Source of the DNA: Rhodovibrio sodomensis
GTDB taxonomy: Bacteria; Pseudomonadota; Alphaproteobacteria; Kiloniellales; Rhodovibrionaceae
Length of the DNA stretch: 33,551 bases
Assembly: GCF_016583645.1 (NCBI RefSeq)
Contig: NZ_NRRL01000049.1
Coordinates: 674 to 34,224, forward strand
Direction: 5' to 3'
Shown: piece by piece, positions 1 through 8,729 of the stretch
Layout of the letters: each line of letters opens with the position of its first letter
Numbering within the stretch: position 1 is the first letter of the stretch
Program-made: the position numbers and the translations under genes
The notes under the pieces: generated by a model
Database searches by the model: none
Told to the model about the DNA's origin: nothing
What the model saw: only the letters and a program-made list of their open reading frames with translations

Positions 1-341
1 GCCTCCGGCAGGTCGCGGAAATGCCTGCCCTCGACCACGCCGGCGGCGTCCTCCAGGAACACCCCCTGGGTCATCCCCATCGCCGCCGGGAACAGCAGGA
101 ACGAGGCGATCAGCACGGCCGCCAGACCGCCCAGTTCGACCAGCCCCTCGATCAGGCCGCCCCAGAAGCCCTCGGTGCCGAGCCAGGCGACCAGCCCGCC
201 GCCGGCCCAGTCGAGCAGCCACCACGACAGGCCCCACAGGACCGCGAACACCAGGATCGCGAGCGCGAGCGCGCGCCAGACGATCTTGCGCAACTCGGGG
301 TCGCCCAGCTGGCCGACGGCTTTCAGGAGTCCCTGGATCAT
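1..341 (-). CDS. EI24-domain (CysZ-like) membrane protein, N-terminal part only
   Basis: The minus-strand frame reading leftwards from an ATG at 341 is open to the window edge (113 codons) and starts MIQGLLKAVGQLGDPELRKI. Two hydrophobic stretches are visible, about residues 24-46 (rich in L, A, V and W) and about 70-95, ending FPAAMGMTQGVFLED. This arrangement resembles the EI24/CysZ-like family of small inner-membrane proteins, and many alphaproteobacteria have one such gene. A GGAGG-like stretch lies about 17 bases upstream of the ATG, which is rather far. The gene is divergent from the kinase at 609. The C-terminal part is outside the window. The family assignment rests on overall resemblance and not on a catalytic motif; the function (transport or membrane integrity) is unknown. 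Confidence 0.6.
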   Translation of the reverse strand, partial: MIQGLLKAVGQLGDPELRKIVWRALALAILVFAVLWGLSWWLLDWAGGGLVAWLGTEGFWGGLIEGLVELGGLAAVLIASFLLFPAAMGMTQGVFLEDAAGVVEGRHFRDLPE

Positions 342-461
342 GGCCCGGCTGATAACCCCCTCCGGCCATCGCCCGCAAGGGCGCTGGGATCATCGGCGGC
401 CGGCCACGGGACATCTCCGGGGCTCCGCGCGCCACGCATGGCGGGCGATTGTGCACTGCGG

Positions 462-489
462 TTGTTCCTGACGAAACCGCGCGTATACT
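462..489 (+). promoter_or_regulatory. Candidate sigma-70 promoter for the PfkB kinase
   Basis: TTGTTC (462-467), a 16-base spacer and TATACT (484-489, five of six matches to the -10 consensus) lie in the divergent gap between the EI24-like gene and the kinase. The -35 match is weak. The leader to the kinase start would be about 115 bases. Confidence 0.4.
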
Positions 490-608
490 CGCGCTGCGCG
501 CGCCCCTGGCCGGAGTGGCCGGCGGCGCGCGTTTCGTACCTGACCCTGGGCGGGCGCGGACGCGTCCGAAGGGCACTGCAAGCCGAAGATGAACGGGACC
601 GTAACCGG

Positions 609-1604
609 ATGAGCGAGCTGCGCCTCGACGTGCTGGGCATCGGCAACGCGATCGTCGACGTGATCGCGCGAAGCGACGACGACTTCCTGGCCGCGCACGC
701 GCTGCCCAAGGGCGGCATGACCCTGATCGACAGCGATCAGGCGCACCGCCTGTACGAGGCGATGGGCCCGGCCACCGAGATGTCCGGCGGCTCGGTCGCC
801 AACACCATGGCCGGCATCGCCAGCCTGGGCGGGCGCGGCGCGTTCATCGGCAAGGTCCGCAACGACCAGCTGGGCGGCATCTTCCGGCACGACATCCAGG
901 CGACCGGCGTGGACTTCGAGACGCCGTCGGCCGCGACCGGCCTGCCGACCGCGCGCTGCCTGGTGTTCGTCACCCCGGACGCGCAGCGCACCATGGCGAC
1001 CTTCCTGGGCGCCAGCACCGAGCTGGGGCCGGACGACCTGGACCACCACCAGATCGCCCAGGCCAAGGTGACCTACCTGGAAGGCTACCTGTGGGATGCG
1101 CCGGCGGCCAAGCAGGCGTTCGTCGAGGCCGCCCGGGCCGCGCACGAGAGCGGCAACCGGGTCGCCCTGTCGCTGTCCGACGGCTTCTGCGTCGACCGCC
1201 ACCGGGACAGCTTCCTGGACCTGGTGGAGAACCACGTCGACATCCTGTTCGCCAACGAGGACGAGATCACCAAGCTGTACCAGGTCGACGCCTTCGACGA
1301 CGCGCTGCAGCACGTCCGCGGCCACTGCGAGGTCGCCGCGCTGACCCGCAGCGCCAAGGGCTCGCTTGTGCTGTCCGGCGAGGAGGTCCACGTGGTGGAC
1401 GCGGCAACGCCGGAGCGCCTGGCCGACACCACCGGCGCCGGCGATCTCTACGCCGCCGGCTTCCTCTACGGCTTCACCCAGGGCTACGGCCTGCCGGACT
1501 GCGGCCGGCTCGGCGCGGCCGCGGCGGCGGAGGCGATCTCGCACGTCGGCGCCCGGCCGGAGATGCCGCTGAACAACCTGATCGCGCAGGCCGTGCGGGG
1601 CTGA
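609..1604 (+). CDS. PfkB-family adenosine kinase
   Basis: A 331-residue ribokinase-fold sugar/nucleoside kinase. It opens LDVLGIGNAIVDVIA (residues 6-20). A glycine-rich substrate region follows at GGSVANTMAGIASLGG (60-75). The PfkB signature DTTGAGD lies at 273-279, where D279 is the expected catalytic base and GAG forms the anion hole. The opening, length and GGSVANT motif match the adenosine-kinase-annotated branch common in alphaproteobacteria, which would phosphorylate adenosine to AMP with ATP in the cytoplasm. Another nucleoside or sugar substrate cannot be excluded. The frame stays open far upstream, but conserved sequence begins at this ATG, so 609 is chosen; its ribosome site is weak (GGGA about 10 bases upstream). 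It is followed 109 bases later by typA in the same direction. Confidence 0.85.
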   Translation: MSELRLDVLGIGNAIVDVIARSDDDFLAAHALPKGGMTLIDSDQAHRLYEAMGPATEMSGGSVANTMAGIASLGGRGAFIGKVRNDQLGGIFRHDIQATGVDFETPSAATGLPTARCLVFVTPDAQRTMATFLGASTELGPDDLDHHQIAQAKVTYLEGYLWDAPAAKQAFVEAARAAHESGNRVALSLSDGFCVDRHRDSFLDLVENHVDILFANEDEITKLYQVDAFDDALQHVRGHCEVAALTRSAKGSLVLSGEEVHVVDAATPERLADTTGAGDLYAAGFLYGFTQGYGLPDCGRLGAAAAAEAISHVGARPEMPLNNLIAQAVRG

Positions 1605-1713
1605 CGACCCGCCCGCACGCCGCCCACGCCCGGCATCCAGCCGGGGCCCGCGCGACCCATCGAGACACCCGACACGTAAGCACGTCGCAAGAGACGTTGT
1701 AAGGACACGATCC

Positions 1714-3561
1714 ATGAGCGAACCGATCCGCGAGGGCGCGCCCCGCAACCTCGCCATCATCGCGCACGTCGACCACGGCAAGACCACCCTGGTCGACCAG
1801 CTGCTGCGCCAGAGCGGCACCTTCCGCGAGAACCAGCAGATCGCCGACCGGGCGATGGACACAAACGACCAGGAGCGCGAGCGCGGCATCACCATCCTGG
1901 CGAAGTGCACCTCGCTGATGTGGAACGGCAACCACATCAACATCGTCGACACCCCAGGCCACGCCGACTTCGGCGGCGAGGTCGAGCGCATCCTGAACAT
2001 GGTCGACGGCGTGCTGCTGCTGGTCGACGCGGCCGAGGGCCCGATGCCGCAGACCAAGTTCGTCACCATGAAGGCGCTCGCCAAGGGCCTGAAGCCGATC
2101 GTGGTGGTCAACAAGGCCGACCGCCCGGATGCCCGCGCCTGGGAGGTCCAGGAAGAGGTGTTCGACCTGTTCACCGCCCTGGAGGCGGACGAGGAACAGC
2201 TCGACTTCCCGACCGTGTTCGCCAGCGCCAAGGAAGGCTGGTCGGCGATGGACCCCGACGGCGCGCGCCAGGACATGGCGCCGCTGTTCGAGAGCATCCT
2301 GCAGCGCGTGCCCCAGGCCAGCGGCGACGAGACCAAGCCGTTCAAGCTGCTGGCGACCGTGCTGGAGGCCGACCCCTACCTGGGCCGGATCCTGACCGGA
2401 CGCGTGCTGGAAGGCACCGCCAAGCAGAACATGCAGGTCAAGGCGATCAGCCGCGACGGCACCAAGGCGCTGGAAAGCGGCCGGCTGAGCAAGCTGCTCG
2501 CTTTCCGCGGCCTGCAGCGGGTCCCGGTGGAGGAGGCGCGCGCGGGCGACATCGTCTGCATCGCCGGCCTGTCGGAAGCGACCGTGGCGGACACGATCTG
2601 CGCGCCCGAGGTGACCGAGCCGATCCCCGCCGACCCGATCGACCCGCCGACCCTGTCGATGACCTTCTCGATCAACGACAGCCCCTTGGCCGGCAAGGAG
2701 GGCGACAAGGTCACCAGCCGGCTGATCCGCACGCGCCTGCTGCGCGAGGCGGAAGGCAACGTCGCGCTCGACATCCAGGAAAGCCCGGACAAGGAATCCT
2801 TCGTCGTCGCCGGACGCGGCGAGCTGCAGCTGGGCGTGCTGATCGAGAGCATGCGCCGGGAGGGCTACGAGCTGTCGATCTCTCGCCCGCAGGTGATCTT
2901 CCAGACGGACCCGAACACCGGCGAGACGCTGGAGCCGATCGAGTACGTCCAGATCGACGTCGACGACGAGCACTCCGGCACGGTGATGGAAAAGCTGCAG
3001 CAGCGCCGCGGCGAAATGGTCGACATGAAGCCGTCGGGCGGCGGCAAGACCCGGATCGCCTTCCGCGTGCCGGCGCGCGGGCTGATCGGCTACATGGGCG
3101 AGTTCATGACCGACACCCGCGGCACCGGCCTGATGCACCGAGTGTTCGACGGCTACGCGCCCTACCGGGGCTCGGTGCCGTCCCGGCGCAACGGCGCGAT
3201 CATCTCGCAGGCCAACGGCGAGGCGACCTCCTACTCGCTGAACAACTTCGAGGACCGCGGCACGCTGTTCATCGATCCGGGCGACACCGTCTACGAGGGC
3301 ATGGTGATCGGCGAGCACGCCCGCCCGACCGACCTCGAGGTCAACCCGGTCAAGGCCAAGCAGCTGACCAACGTGCGCGCCAGCGGCAAGGACGAGGCGA
3401 TCAAGCTGACCCCGCCGGTGCGCATGGCGCTGGAACAGGCGATGTCCTACATCGCCGACGACGAGCTGGTCGAGGTCACCCCGACCGCGATCCGCCTGCG
3501 CAAGAAGACGCTCGACCCCAACCAGCGCAAGCGCGAGCAGAAGGTCAGCAAGGCCGGCTAG
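1714..3561 (+). CDS. typA: Ribosome-associated translational GTPase TypA/BipA
   Basis: A 615-residue full-length TypA/BipA. All GTPase motifs are visible: the P-loop AHVDHGKTT (17-25), the switch I region RERGIT (55-60), DTPGHADFG (79-87) and NKAD (133-136). Translation-factor beta-barrel and elongation-factor G-like domains follow, and the C-terminus is the basic BipA-specific domain ending RKKTLDPNQRKREQ. BipA binds 70S ribosomes and supports 50S assembly and stress or cold growth. A good ribosome site (AAGGA, 1701-1705) lies eight bases before the ATG. It may be cotranscribed with the upstream kinase. A hairpin followed by T residues at 3659-3681 may end the transcript. Confidence 0.97.
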   Translation: MSEPIREGAPRNLAIIAHVDHGKTTLVDQLLRQSGTFRENQQIADRAMDTNDQERERGITILAKCTSLMWNGNHINIVDTPGHADFGGEVERILNMVDGVLLLVDAAEGPMPQTKFVTMKALAKGLKPIVVVNKADRPDARAWEVQEEVFDLFTALEADEEQLDFPTVFASAKEGWSAMDPDGARQDMAPLFESILQRVPQASGDETKPFKLLATVLEADPYLGRILTGRVLEGTAKQNMQVKAISRDGTKALESGRLSKLLAFRGLQRVPVEEARAGDIVCIAGLSEATVADTICAPEVTEPIPADPIDPPTLSMTFSINDSPLAGKEGDKVTSRLIRTRLLREAEGNVALDIQESPDKESFVVAGRGELQLGVLIESMRREGYELSISRPQVIFQTDPNTGETLEPIEYVQIDVDDEHSGTVMEKLQQRRGEMVDMKPSGGGKTRIAFRVPARGLIGYMGEFMTDTRGTGLMHRVFDGYAPYRGSVPSRRNGAIISQANGEATSYSLNNFEDRGTLFIDPGDTVYEGMVIGEHARPTDLEVNPVKAKQLTNVRASGKDEAIKLTPPVRMALEQAMSYIADDELVEVTPTAIRLRKKTLDPNQRKREQKVSKAG

Positions 3562-3578
3562 CCCGCGGCTCTACGCCT

Positions 3579-3690
3579 GCTTCGTGCCGCTTTGGTGGTG
3601 CTCTGGTCACCACGAGAGGGTACGAGGGACACAAAGGGGCACGAAGGCGGCCGTTTTCGGCGCGCGTTCGCGCCCCTTTTTCGTGCCGCG
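3579..3690. repeat. Inverted/tandem CACGA-rich intergenic repeat after typA
   Basis: CTTCGTGCCGCTTTGGTG (from about 3580) is nearly the reverse complement of CACAAAGGGGCACGAAG (about 3630-3646), giving a long imperfect stem. Between them run loose units of about 11 bases of the CACGAGAGGGT / ACGAGGGACAC type. TTCGTGCC recurs at about 3680-3687 and can pair with the GGCACGAA arm. Such CACGAAGGACACGAAG-like repeats occur between genes in many bacteria. No ORF here looks real. Confidence 0.55.
3659..3681 (+). terminator. Possible Rho-independent terminator of typA
   Basis: The stem GGCGCG (3659-3664), loop CGTT and CGCGCC (3669-3674) are followed by CC and five T (3677-3681). The stem is short but GC-only, and an outer GGCACGAA/TTCGTGCC pairing could extend it. 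Confidence 0.45.
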
Positions 3691-3753
3691 GGGAGCGCCG
3701 TCGGCGGCCTGCGGCTTCACCGCCCGCGAGTTGTCAAAGGCGCCTCGGCGGGT

Positions 3754-3790
3754 CCCCTCTCCTCTATTGGGGAGAGGGACAGGGTTAGGT
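3754..3790. repeat. CCCTCTCC/GGAGAGGG palindromic intergenic repeat (copy 1)
   Basis: CCCTCTCC (3755-3762) and GGAGAGGG (3771-3778) form a hairpin followed by ACAGGGTTAGG. The same core and tail recur near 12451, 28826-28961 and 33461-33551, always outside genes. Here it lies between the convergent typA and DUF3422 genes. Confidence 0.7.
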
Positions 3791-3844
3791 GGTCGCCGCG
3801 CTTTTCGCGTCCGCCACGCCCGAGGGCGCTCCGAAGCGCCGCGC

Positions 3845-5269
3845 CTACCCCCCGCCTTCCGCTTTCTGGATCCGCCGGCGCACGCGGCGCACGGCGATGA
3901 AGGCGGTGATCGCCACAACCGGGACGGCGACCGCGGTGATCAGGTCGACCGGCACGCCCAGGCCGGCCTCGACCGCGCCTTCGGTGACGTAGTTGACCAG
4001 CCCGACGGCGTAGTACGTGATCGCGGCCAGGGACAGGCCCTCGACCGTCTCCTGCAAGCGCAGCTGCAGCTTCGCGCGCCGGTCCATCGAGGCCAGCAGG
4101 TCGCGGTTCTGCCCCTCCACCTGGATGTCGACGCGGGTGCGCAGCAGCTGGCCCGCGCGGGTCACCCGGCGGGACAGCGTCTCCAGCCGGTCGCGCACCG
4201 CATCGCAGGTGCGCATCGCCGGGGTCAGGCGGCGTTCCATGAACTCCTTGAAGGTCTGGTAGCCCTCCAGGCGCTGTTCGCGCAGTTCCGCGATCCGGCG
4301 CTCGACCAGGGCGTAGTAAGCGCTCGACGCGGAGAAGCGGTAGGAGGTCTCGGCCGCCACCCGCTCGACGTCCGCCGACAGCGCGGTGATGTCGACCAGC
4401 AGCTGGCGCTCGTCCTCCAGGGCGCGGAGCTCGGTCATCCGCTGGGTGATGTCGGTCAGGCGGTTGCCCATCCGGGTCAGCTCGCCGCCGCGCGAGCGCG
4501 CCAGTGGAAAGGCGAGCAGCGCCATCATCCGGTAGGTCTCGATCTCCATCAGCCGCTGCACCAGCCGGCCAGCCTGGCGCGGGCGCAGCGAATGGTCGCG
4601 CACGAACACCCGGCCGTAGCCCTGGGCGTCCATGGCGAAGTCCATGAACGCCATCGCCGCGCCGCCGGAGCACTGCGCGGCGGCGAAGTTGGCCGACGAC
4701 ATGAACTTGGTCGCGGCCTCCGGCGCGCGCTTGGGCGCGCTGCGCGGCTCGACCACGACCTTGACGGCGGACAGCACCTGGCCCGGGATGCTCTCCACCC
4801 AGTCGCGCGGCAGCTGCTCGACCGCGGAGTTCTTGAAGGGGTCGTCCGGCAGCGGGCCGTCGGCGAAGAAGGTGTAGCTGGTGAACTCGGTGTGGCGCTC
4901 CCACTTGAGGCGGAAGTCGCCGAAGTCGAGCAGGCAGTGGTTCTGCTCGGCCATCGGCGGCGCGATCTGGTAGCGCTCGCACAGCTTGTTGAGATGCGCG
5001 AGGTCGGTCTCCACCCCGGCTTCCCCGGTCAGGAGCGCCAGGTGCGTGGCGCGCTCCGGCGCCTCCAGATGAGCGAACGGCCGGGCGTGCACTTCCTCGT
5101 TCAGCTGCCGCCGGTCCGGGTGGTCGACCGGCTTGGGCGTGGCCTGCAGCTCCTGGGCACGCGGCTCGCCCTGCTTGATGTCGCTCGACAAAGCCCTCTC
5201 CGCTCCTGGTTTTCGCGGGATGACGCGCGGCTGGACGCGCACCGGGGCACGGGTGTGGACTACGGCCAT
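3845..5269 (-). CDS. DUF3422 family membrane-anchored protein
   Basis: This 474-residue product (from ATG 5269) carries the family's conserved N-terminal NEEVHARPF (about 57-65) and a long, mostly helical middle region with many charged heptad-like segments. Two hydrophobic segments lie near the C-terminus (AAITYYAVGLVNYV and DLITAVAVPVVAITAFIAV), followed by the basic tail RRVRRRIQK. This is the layout of DUF3422 proteins, whose function is not established. A TTG at 5191 (residue 27) has a GGAG-type ribosome site just upstream and would remove a poorly conserved N-terminus, so the true start could be there. The gene is convergent with typA and divergent from tldD. Confidence 0.85.
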   Translation of the reverse strand: MAVVHTRAPVRVQPRVIPRKPGAERALSSDIKQGEPRAQELQATPKPVDHPDRRQLNEEVHARPFAHLEAPERATHLALLTGEAGVETDLAHLNKLCERYQIAPPMAEQNHCLLDFGDFRLKWERHTEFTSYTFFADGPLPDDPFKNSAVEQLPRDWVESIPGQVLSAVKVVVEPRSAPKRAPEAATKFMSSANFAAAQCSGGAAMAFMDFAMDAQGYGRVFVRDHSLRPRQAGRLVQRLMEIETYRMMALLAFPLARSRGGELTRMGNRLTDITQRMTELRALEDERQLLVDITALSADVERVAAETSYRFSASSAYYALVERRIAELREQRLEGYQTFKEFMERRLTPAMRTCDAVRDRLETLSRRVTRAGQLLRTRVDIQVEGQNRDLLASMDRRAKLQLRLQETVEGLSLAAITYYAVGLVNYVTEGAVEAGLGVPVDLITAVAVPVVAITAFIAVRRVRRRIQKAEGGG

Positions 5270-5411
5270 GGATGACGCGCGCGCCCGTGCGCCTTATATC
5301 AGGAACAGGCCGTGCGCGCGAACCGGCCGTTTAGGCCTTAGCCCGATGGCCTGCCACCTACCCGGCCGTCTCGCGCGCCCCATTCGTTCGAGCCCAAGCG
5401 GAGCCGCCGCC

Positions 5412-6845
5412 ATGTCGCATCTCGCCACCACCGACACGCTGTTCTTCGAGCGCGCCGGCCTGGACAAGCACCGCACCGAGAAGCTGGTCGACGACGCGCT
5501 GAAGGGCGCCGACGACGGCGAACTGTTCCTGGAATACACCCAGAGCGAATCGCTCGCGTTCGACGACGGCCGGCTGAAAAGCGCGTCGTACGACACCATG
5601 CAGGGCTTCGGTCTGCGCTCGGTCGCCGGCGAGGCGGCCGGCTACGCCCATTCCAACGACCTGTCGGAGGACGCGATCAAGCGCGCCGCCGGCACGGTCG
5701 GCGCGGTCCACCAGGGCCGCTCCGGGGTGATCGCGGAGCCGCCGATCGGCACCAACCGGGTGCTCTACGCCGACGCCAACCCGCTGAACGACGTCGCCTT
5801 CGAGGACAAGGTCAAGCTGCTGGGGGAGATCGACGCCTACGCCCGGTCGAAGGACAGCCGGGTCAAGCAGGTCTCCGCCTCGCTGACCGGCTCCTGGCAG
5901 GCGGTGCGGATCGTGCGCGCCGACGGCCACCACGTCGCCGACGTCCGGCCGCTGGTCCGGCTCAACGTCCAGCTCGTCTGCGGCCAGGGCGACCGGATGG
6001 AGAGCGGCATGCACGGCGCCGGCGGGCGCACCGGCTACGAGATCTACATGGAGCCCGGCCACTGGCAGGCCGCGGTCGACGAGGCGCTGCGCCAGGCGCT
6101 GGTCAACCTCGACTCGGTCGACGCGCCGGCGGGCACGCTGCCGGTGGTGCTGGGCGCCGGCTGGCCCGGCATCCTGCTGCACGAGGCGATCGGCCACGGC
6201 CTGGAGGGCGACTTCAACCGCAAGAAGACGAGCGCCTTCGCCGGCCTGATGGGCGAGCGGATCGCGTCCCCGGGCGTGACCGTGGTCGACGACGGCACGC
6301 TGCAGGACCGGCGCGGCTCGCTGTCGATCGACGACGAGGGCACGCCCACCAACCGCACCACCCTGATCGAGGACGGCCGGCTGGTCGGCTACATGCAGGA
6401 CCGGCAGAACGCCCGCCTGATGGGCCACACGCCGACCGGCAACGGCCGCCGGCAGTCCTACGCCCACGCGCCGATGCCGCGGATGACCAACACCGTGATG
6501 GAGAACGGCGACCGCGATCCGGGCGAGATCGTCGCCTCGGTCGAGAAGGGGATCTACGCCACCGCCTTCGGCGGCGGGCAGGTCGACATCACCAGCGGCA
6601 AGTTCGTGTTCTCCTGCACCGAGGCCTACCTGATCGAGGACGGCAAGATCGGTGCGCCGGTCAAGGGCGCGACCCTGATCGGCAACGGGCCCGACGTGCT
6701 CACCAAGGTGTCGATGGTCGGCAACGACATGAAGCTCGACACCGGCATCGGCATGTGCGGCAAGGAAGGCCAGGGCGTGCCCGTGGGCGTCGGCCAACCG
6801 ACCCTGAAGGTCGACGAGATCACCGTCGGCGGCACGGCGGCGTGA
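5412..6845 (+). CDS. tldD: Metalloprotease TldD
   Basis: A 477-residue TldD/PmbA (U62) family protein. The zinc-site motif HEAIGHGLEGD starts at H257 (H257, E258, H262), and the family's C-terminal glycine-rich half is intact (KGATLIGNGP, LDTGIGMCGKEGQGVPVGVGQP). TldD works with TldE/PmbA to degrade unfolded peptides and mature some modified peptides; no tldE lies in this window. The reading frame is open upstream, but conserved sequence begins at MSHLATTDTLFFERAGLD, and AAGCGGAG lies about eight bases before this ATG. The gene ends at a strong terminator (6906-6925). It is divergent from the DUF3422 gene with a 142-base gap. Confidence 0.95.
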   Translation: MSHLATTDTLFFERAGLDKHRTEKLVDDALKGADDGELFLEYTQSESLAFDDGRLKSASYDTMQGFGLRSVAGEAAGYAHSNDLSEDAIKRAAGTVGAVHQGRSGVIAEPPIGTNRVLYADANPLNDVAFEDKVKLLGEIDAYARSKDSRVKQVSASLTGSWQAVRIVRADGHHVADVRPLVRLNVQLVCGQGDRMESGMHGAGGRTGYEIYMEPGHWQAAVDEALRQALVNLDSVDAPAGTLPVVLGAGWPGILLHEAIGHGLEGDFNRKKTSAFAGLMGERIASPGVTVVDDGTLQDRRGSLSIDDEGTPTNRTTLIEDGRLVGYMQDRQNARLMGHTPTGNGRRQSYAHAPMPRMTNTVMENGDRDPGEIVASVEKGIYATAFGGGQVDITSGKFVFSCTEAYLIEDGKIGAPVKGATLIGNGPDVLTKVSMVGNDMKLDTGIGMCGKEGQGVPVGVGQPTLKVDEITVGGTAA

Positions 6846-6905
6846 GGCGGCTTAGCCGCCCACGGCCGGTCTGCCACCCGAGACCGAATGGCGCCCCGCC
6901 GGCCG

Positions 6906-6925
6906 GCCGGGGTACCGGCTTTTTT
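6906..6925 (+). terminator. Rho-independent terminator of tldD
   Basis: GCCGG, loop GGTA and CCGGC (6906-6919) are followed directly by six T (6920-6925), 61 bases after the tldD stop. Confidence 0.7.
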
Positions 6926-7027
6926 GGACTGACACGCACCGGTCACGCGCGCCGGGGCGTTTGGACACGCTTTTAACGCGTCGGCAACGCAAACGATTCA
7001 CGCCTGCTTAGCTGTTTTCGGCATATT

Positions 7028-7123
7028 GTGGAGGCGAGCGTTTCGAATCCCTCGAAACAGCTCGTCCGACTGCCCGACTTGGCCGGCCGGCGGTACCCCC
7101 CCTTCCGCTCGGCCGGCCTTTTT
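7028..7123 (+). ncRNA. Candidate orphan small RNA ending in a strong terminator
   Basis: Between the convergent tldD and gshA genes, and after the tldD terminator, the plus strand has a 12-bp hairpin (CGAGCGTTTCGA at 7035-7046, loop ATCCC, then TCGAAAC, one bulged A and GCTCG to 7064). It is followed by an excellent Rho-independent terminator. CATATT (7022-7027) could be a -10 box; no good -35 is seen. No convincing ORF lies here and no plus-strand gene needs this terminator. The transcript is an inference; a leftover repeat is the alternative. Confidence 0.35.
7081..7123 (+). terminator. Strong Rho-independent terminator of the orphan unit
   Basis: GGCCGGCCG (7081-7089) pairs perfectly with CGGCCGGCC (7110-7118), and the stem extends inward by GCGG/CCGC with one bulge. 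Five T follow (7119-7123). The T run is on the plus strand only, so it does not serve gshA. Confidence 0.7.
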
Positions 7124-7260
7124 ATGCACCGGGGGTGTCTTCGGGACAGCCGTGGGATGGCGCCGCCGCGATCGCGGCAATCCACCGCGACCGGACGTGC
7201 GCGTCGCAACCTTTGGTTGGCGAGTTGCCGCGCGACCCCACCCGACGGAACCGTGATCGA

Positions 7261-8640
7261 TCAGTACGAATAGTACTGGTAGATCGGGTCGACCGACTGG
7301 TCCCATTTTTCGTGATAGCGGCGGAGCTTTTCTTCCGCCCAGGTCTCGCCCGCGTCCAGGATCCGCTTGAGCGGGGTCAGGAACTGGCGTTCGTCCTGGC
7401 CGAAGATGCCGTCGGTGTTGTCGCGCGCCGCCAGGCCGTGGTCGGCGATCTCCAGGGCCGCACGGCCCAGGTCGAGCACCCGGGTGCCGCCGACCCGGGC
7501 GTTCAGCCCGTGGCGGGGCACCTGCGCGCGCAGCTCCATCAGCTCGTCGACCGTCCAGTCCTTCATCAGGTCCCAGGCCGCATCCAGCGCGCTTGCGTTG
7601 TACAGCAGCCCGACCCAGAAGGCCGGCAGCGCGCACAGGACGTTCCACGGGCCGCCGTCGGCCCCGCGCATCTCGATGTAGGACTTCAGCCGGACCTCCG
7701 GGAACAGCGTGGTCAGGTGGTCCGACCAGTCGGACATGTACGGGATCTGCCCCTCGAAGCCTTCCAGCTCGCCGTTGAGGAAATCCCGGAACGACTTGCC
7801 GGCGACGTCGTGGAAAGTGCCGTCGCGGAACACGAAGTACATCGGCACGTCGAGCACGTACTCGACGTAGCGCTCGAAGCCGAAGCCGTCCTCGAACACG
7901 AACGGCAGCATGCCGCAGCGGTCGGGGTCGGTATCGGTCCAGATGTGGCTGCGGTAGGACAGGAAGCCGTTGGGCTTGCCCTCGCTGAACGGCGAGTTGG
8001 CGAACAGGGCGGTCGCGACCGGCTGCAGCGCCAGGCCGACGCGCATCTTCTTCACCATGTCGGCCTCGTCGGCGAAGTCCAGGTTCACCTGCACGGTGCA
8101 GGTGCGCAGCATCATGTCGAGGCCGAGGTTGCCGACCTTGGGCATGTAGTTGCCCATCACCGAATAGCGCTGCTTGGGCATCCAGGGCATCTCGGCGCGC
8201 GTCCAGTCGGGCGTGAACCCCATGCCCAGCATGCCCACGCCAAGCGGCGCCGCGACCTGCTTCACCTGCGCCAGGTGCTGATTCACTTCCCGGCAGGTCT
8301 CGTGCAGCGTGCGCACCGGCGCGCCGGACAGCTCCAGTTGCCCGCCCGGCTCCAGCGAGATGTTGCAGCCGGCGGAATCCTTCAGCGCGATCACCCGCCC
8401 GTTCTCCTCGACCCGCTGCCAGCCGAACCGGGTCATCCCCTCCAACAGGTTGCCGATGCCGGCGGCGCCCTCGGGAGCCGCGTAGGGCACCGGGCGGTGG
8501 CCGTCGAGGGTGTAGGCGAACTTCTCGTGCTCGGTGCCGATCCGCCAGTCGCTGCGCGGCTTGCAGCCGTCGGCCAGGGCCTGCACCAGCTGCTCGCGGC
8601 GTTCGATCGGCGCGCCCTTGGCGGTCGGGGGAGCGGACAT
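7261..8640 (-). CDS. gshA: Glutamate-cysteine ligase, plant/alphaproteobacterial GCS2 type
   Basis: A 459-residue cytoplasmic enzyme catalysing ATP-dependent joining of glutamate and cysteine, the first step of glutathione synthesis. Visible family features are RIGTEHEKFAY (about 33-43), the substrate-pocket region LEPGGQLELSGAP (about 96-108), the MGNYMPKVGNLGLDMMLRT stretch and SYIEMRGADGG. The length matches the class shared by alphaproteobacteria and plants (about 450-460) rather than the E. coli type (about 518). The ATG at 8640 begins MSAPPTAKGAPIERREQLV; the ribosome site is weak (AAGAAGAGA). rsmE lies upstream on the same strand, 89 bases away, so the two are probably cotranscribed. 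No minus-strand T-rich terminator is visible after it. Confidence 0.95.
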   Translation of the reverse strand: MSAPPTAKGAPIERREQLVQALADGCKPRSDWRIGTEHEKFAYTLDGHRPVPYAAPEGAAGIGNLLEGMTRFGWQRVEENGRVIALKDSAGCNISLEPGGQLELSGAPVRTLHETCREVNQHLAQVKQVAAPLGVGMLGMGFTPDWTRAEMPWMPKQRYSVMGNYMPKVGNLGLDMMLRTCTVQVNLDFADEADMVKKMRVGLALQPVATALFANSPFSEGKPNGFLSYRSHIWTDTDPDRCGMLPFVFEDGFGFERYVEYVLDVPMYFVFRDGTFHDVAGKSFRDFLNGELEGFEGQIPYMSDWSDHLTTLFPEVRLKSYIEMRGADGGPWNVLCALPAFWVGLLYNASALDAAWDLMKDWTVDELMELRAQVPRHGLNARVGGTRVLDLGRAALEIADHGLAARDNTDGIFGQDERQFLTPLKRILDAGETWAEEKLRRYHEKWDQSVDPIYQYYSY

Positions 8641-8729
8641 CGGCGGTCTCTTCTTGTCGGCTGGCTTGCGCGGTTGAACGAACGGCGGGGCGGGCGGCGG
8701 CGCCGAAGCTGTGTGGCCCCGGTGACGCG

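Noticed and set aside
390..2345. 651-residue minus-strand ORF opposite the kinase and typA
   Set aside because: It is antisense to two clearly conserved genes and rich in Arg/Ala/Val/Gly repeats with no domain; high GC leaves this frame open.
1474..3318. 614-residue minus-strand ORF antisense to typA
   Set aside because: Low-complexity shadow of typA; no start context or recognised motif.
7035..7064. tRNA T-arm-like sequence (GTTTCGAATCC)
   Set aside because: No acceptor, D-arm or anticodon arm can be folded around it, and no CCA follows; it fits better as a plain hairpin.
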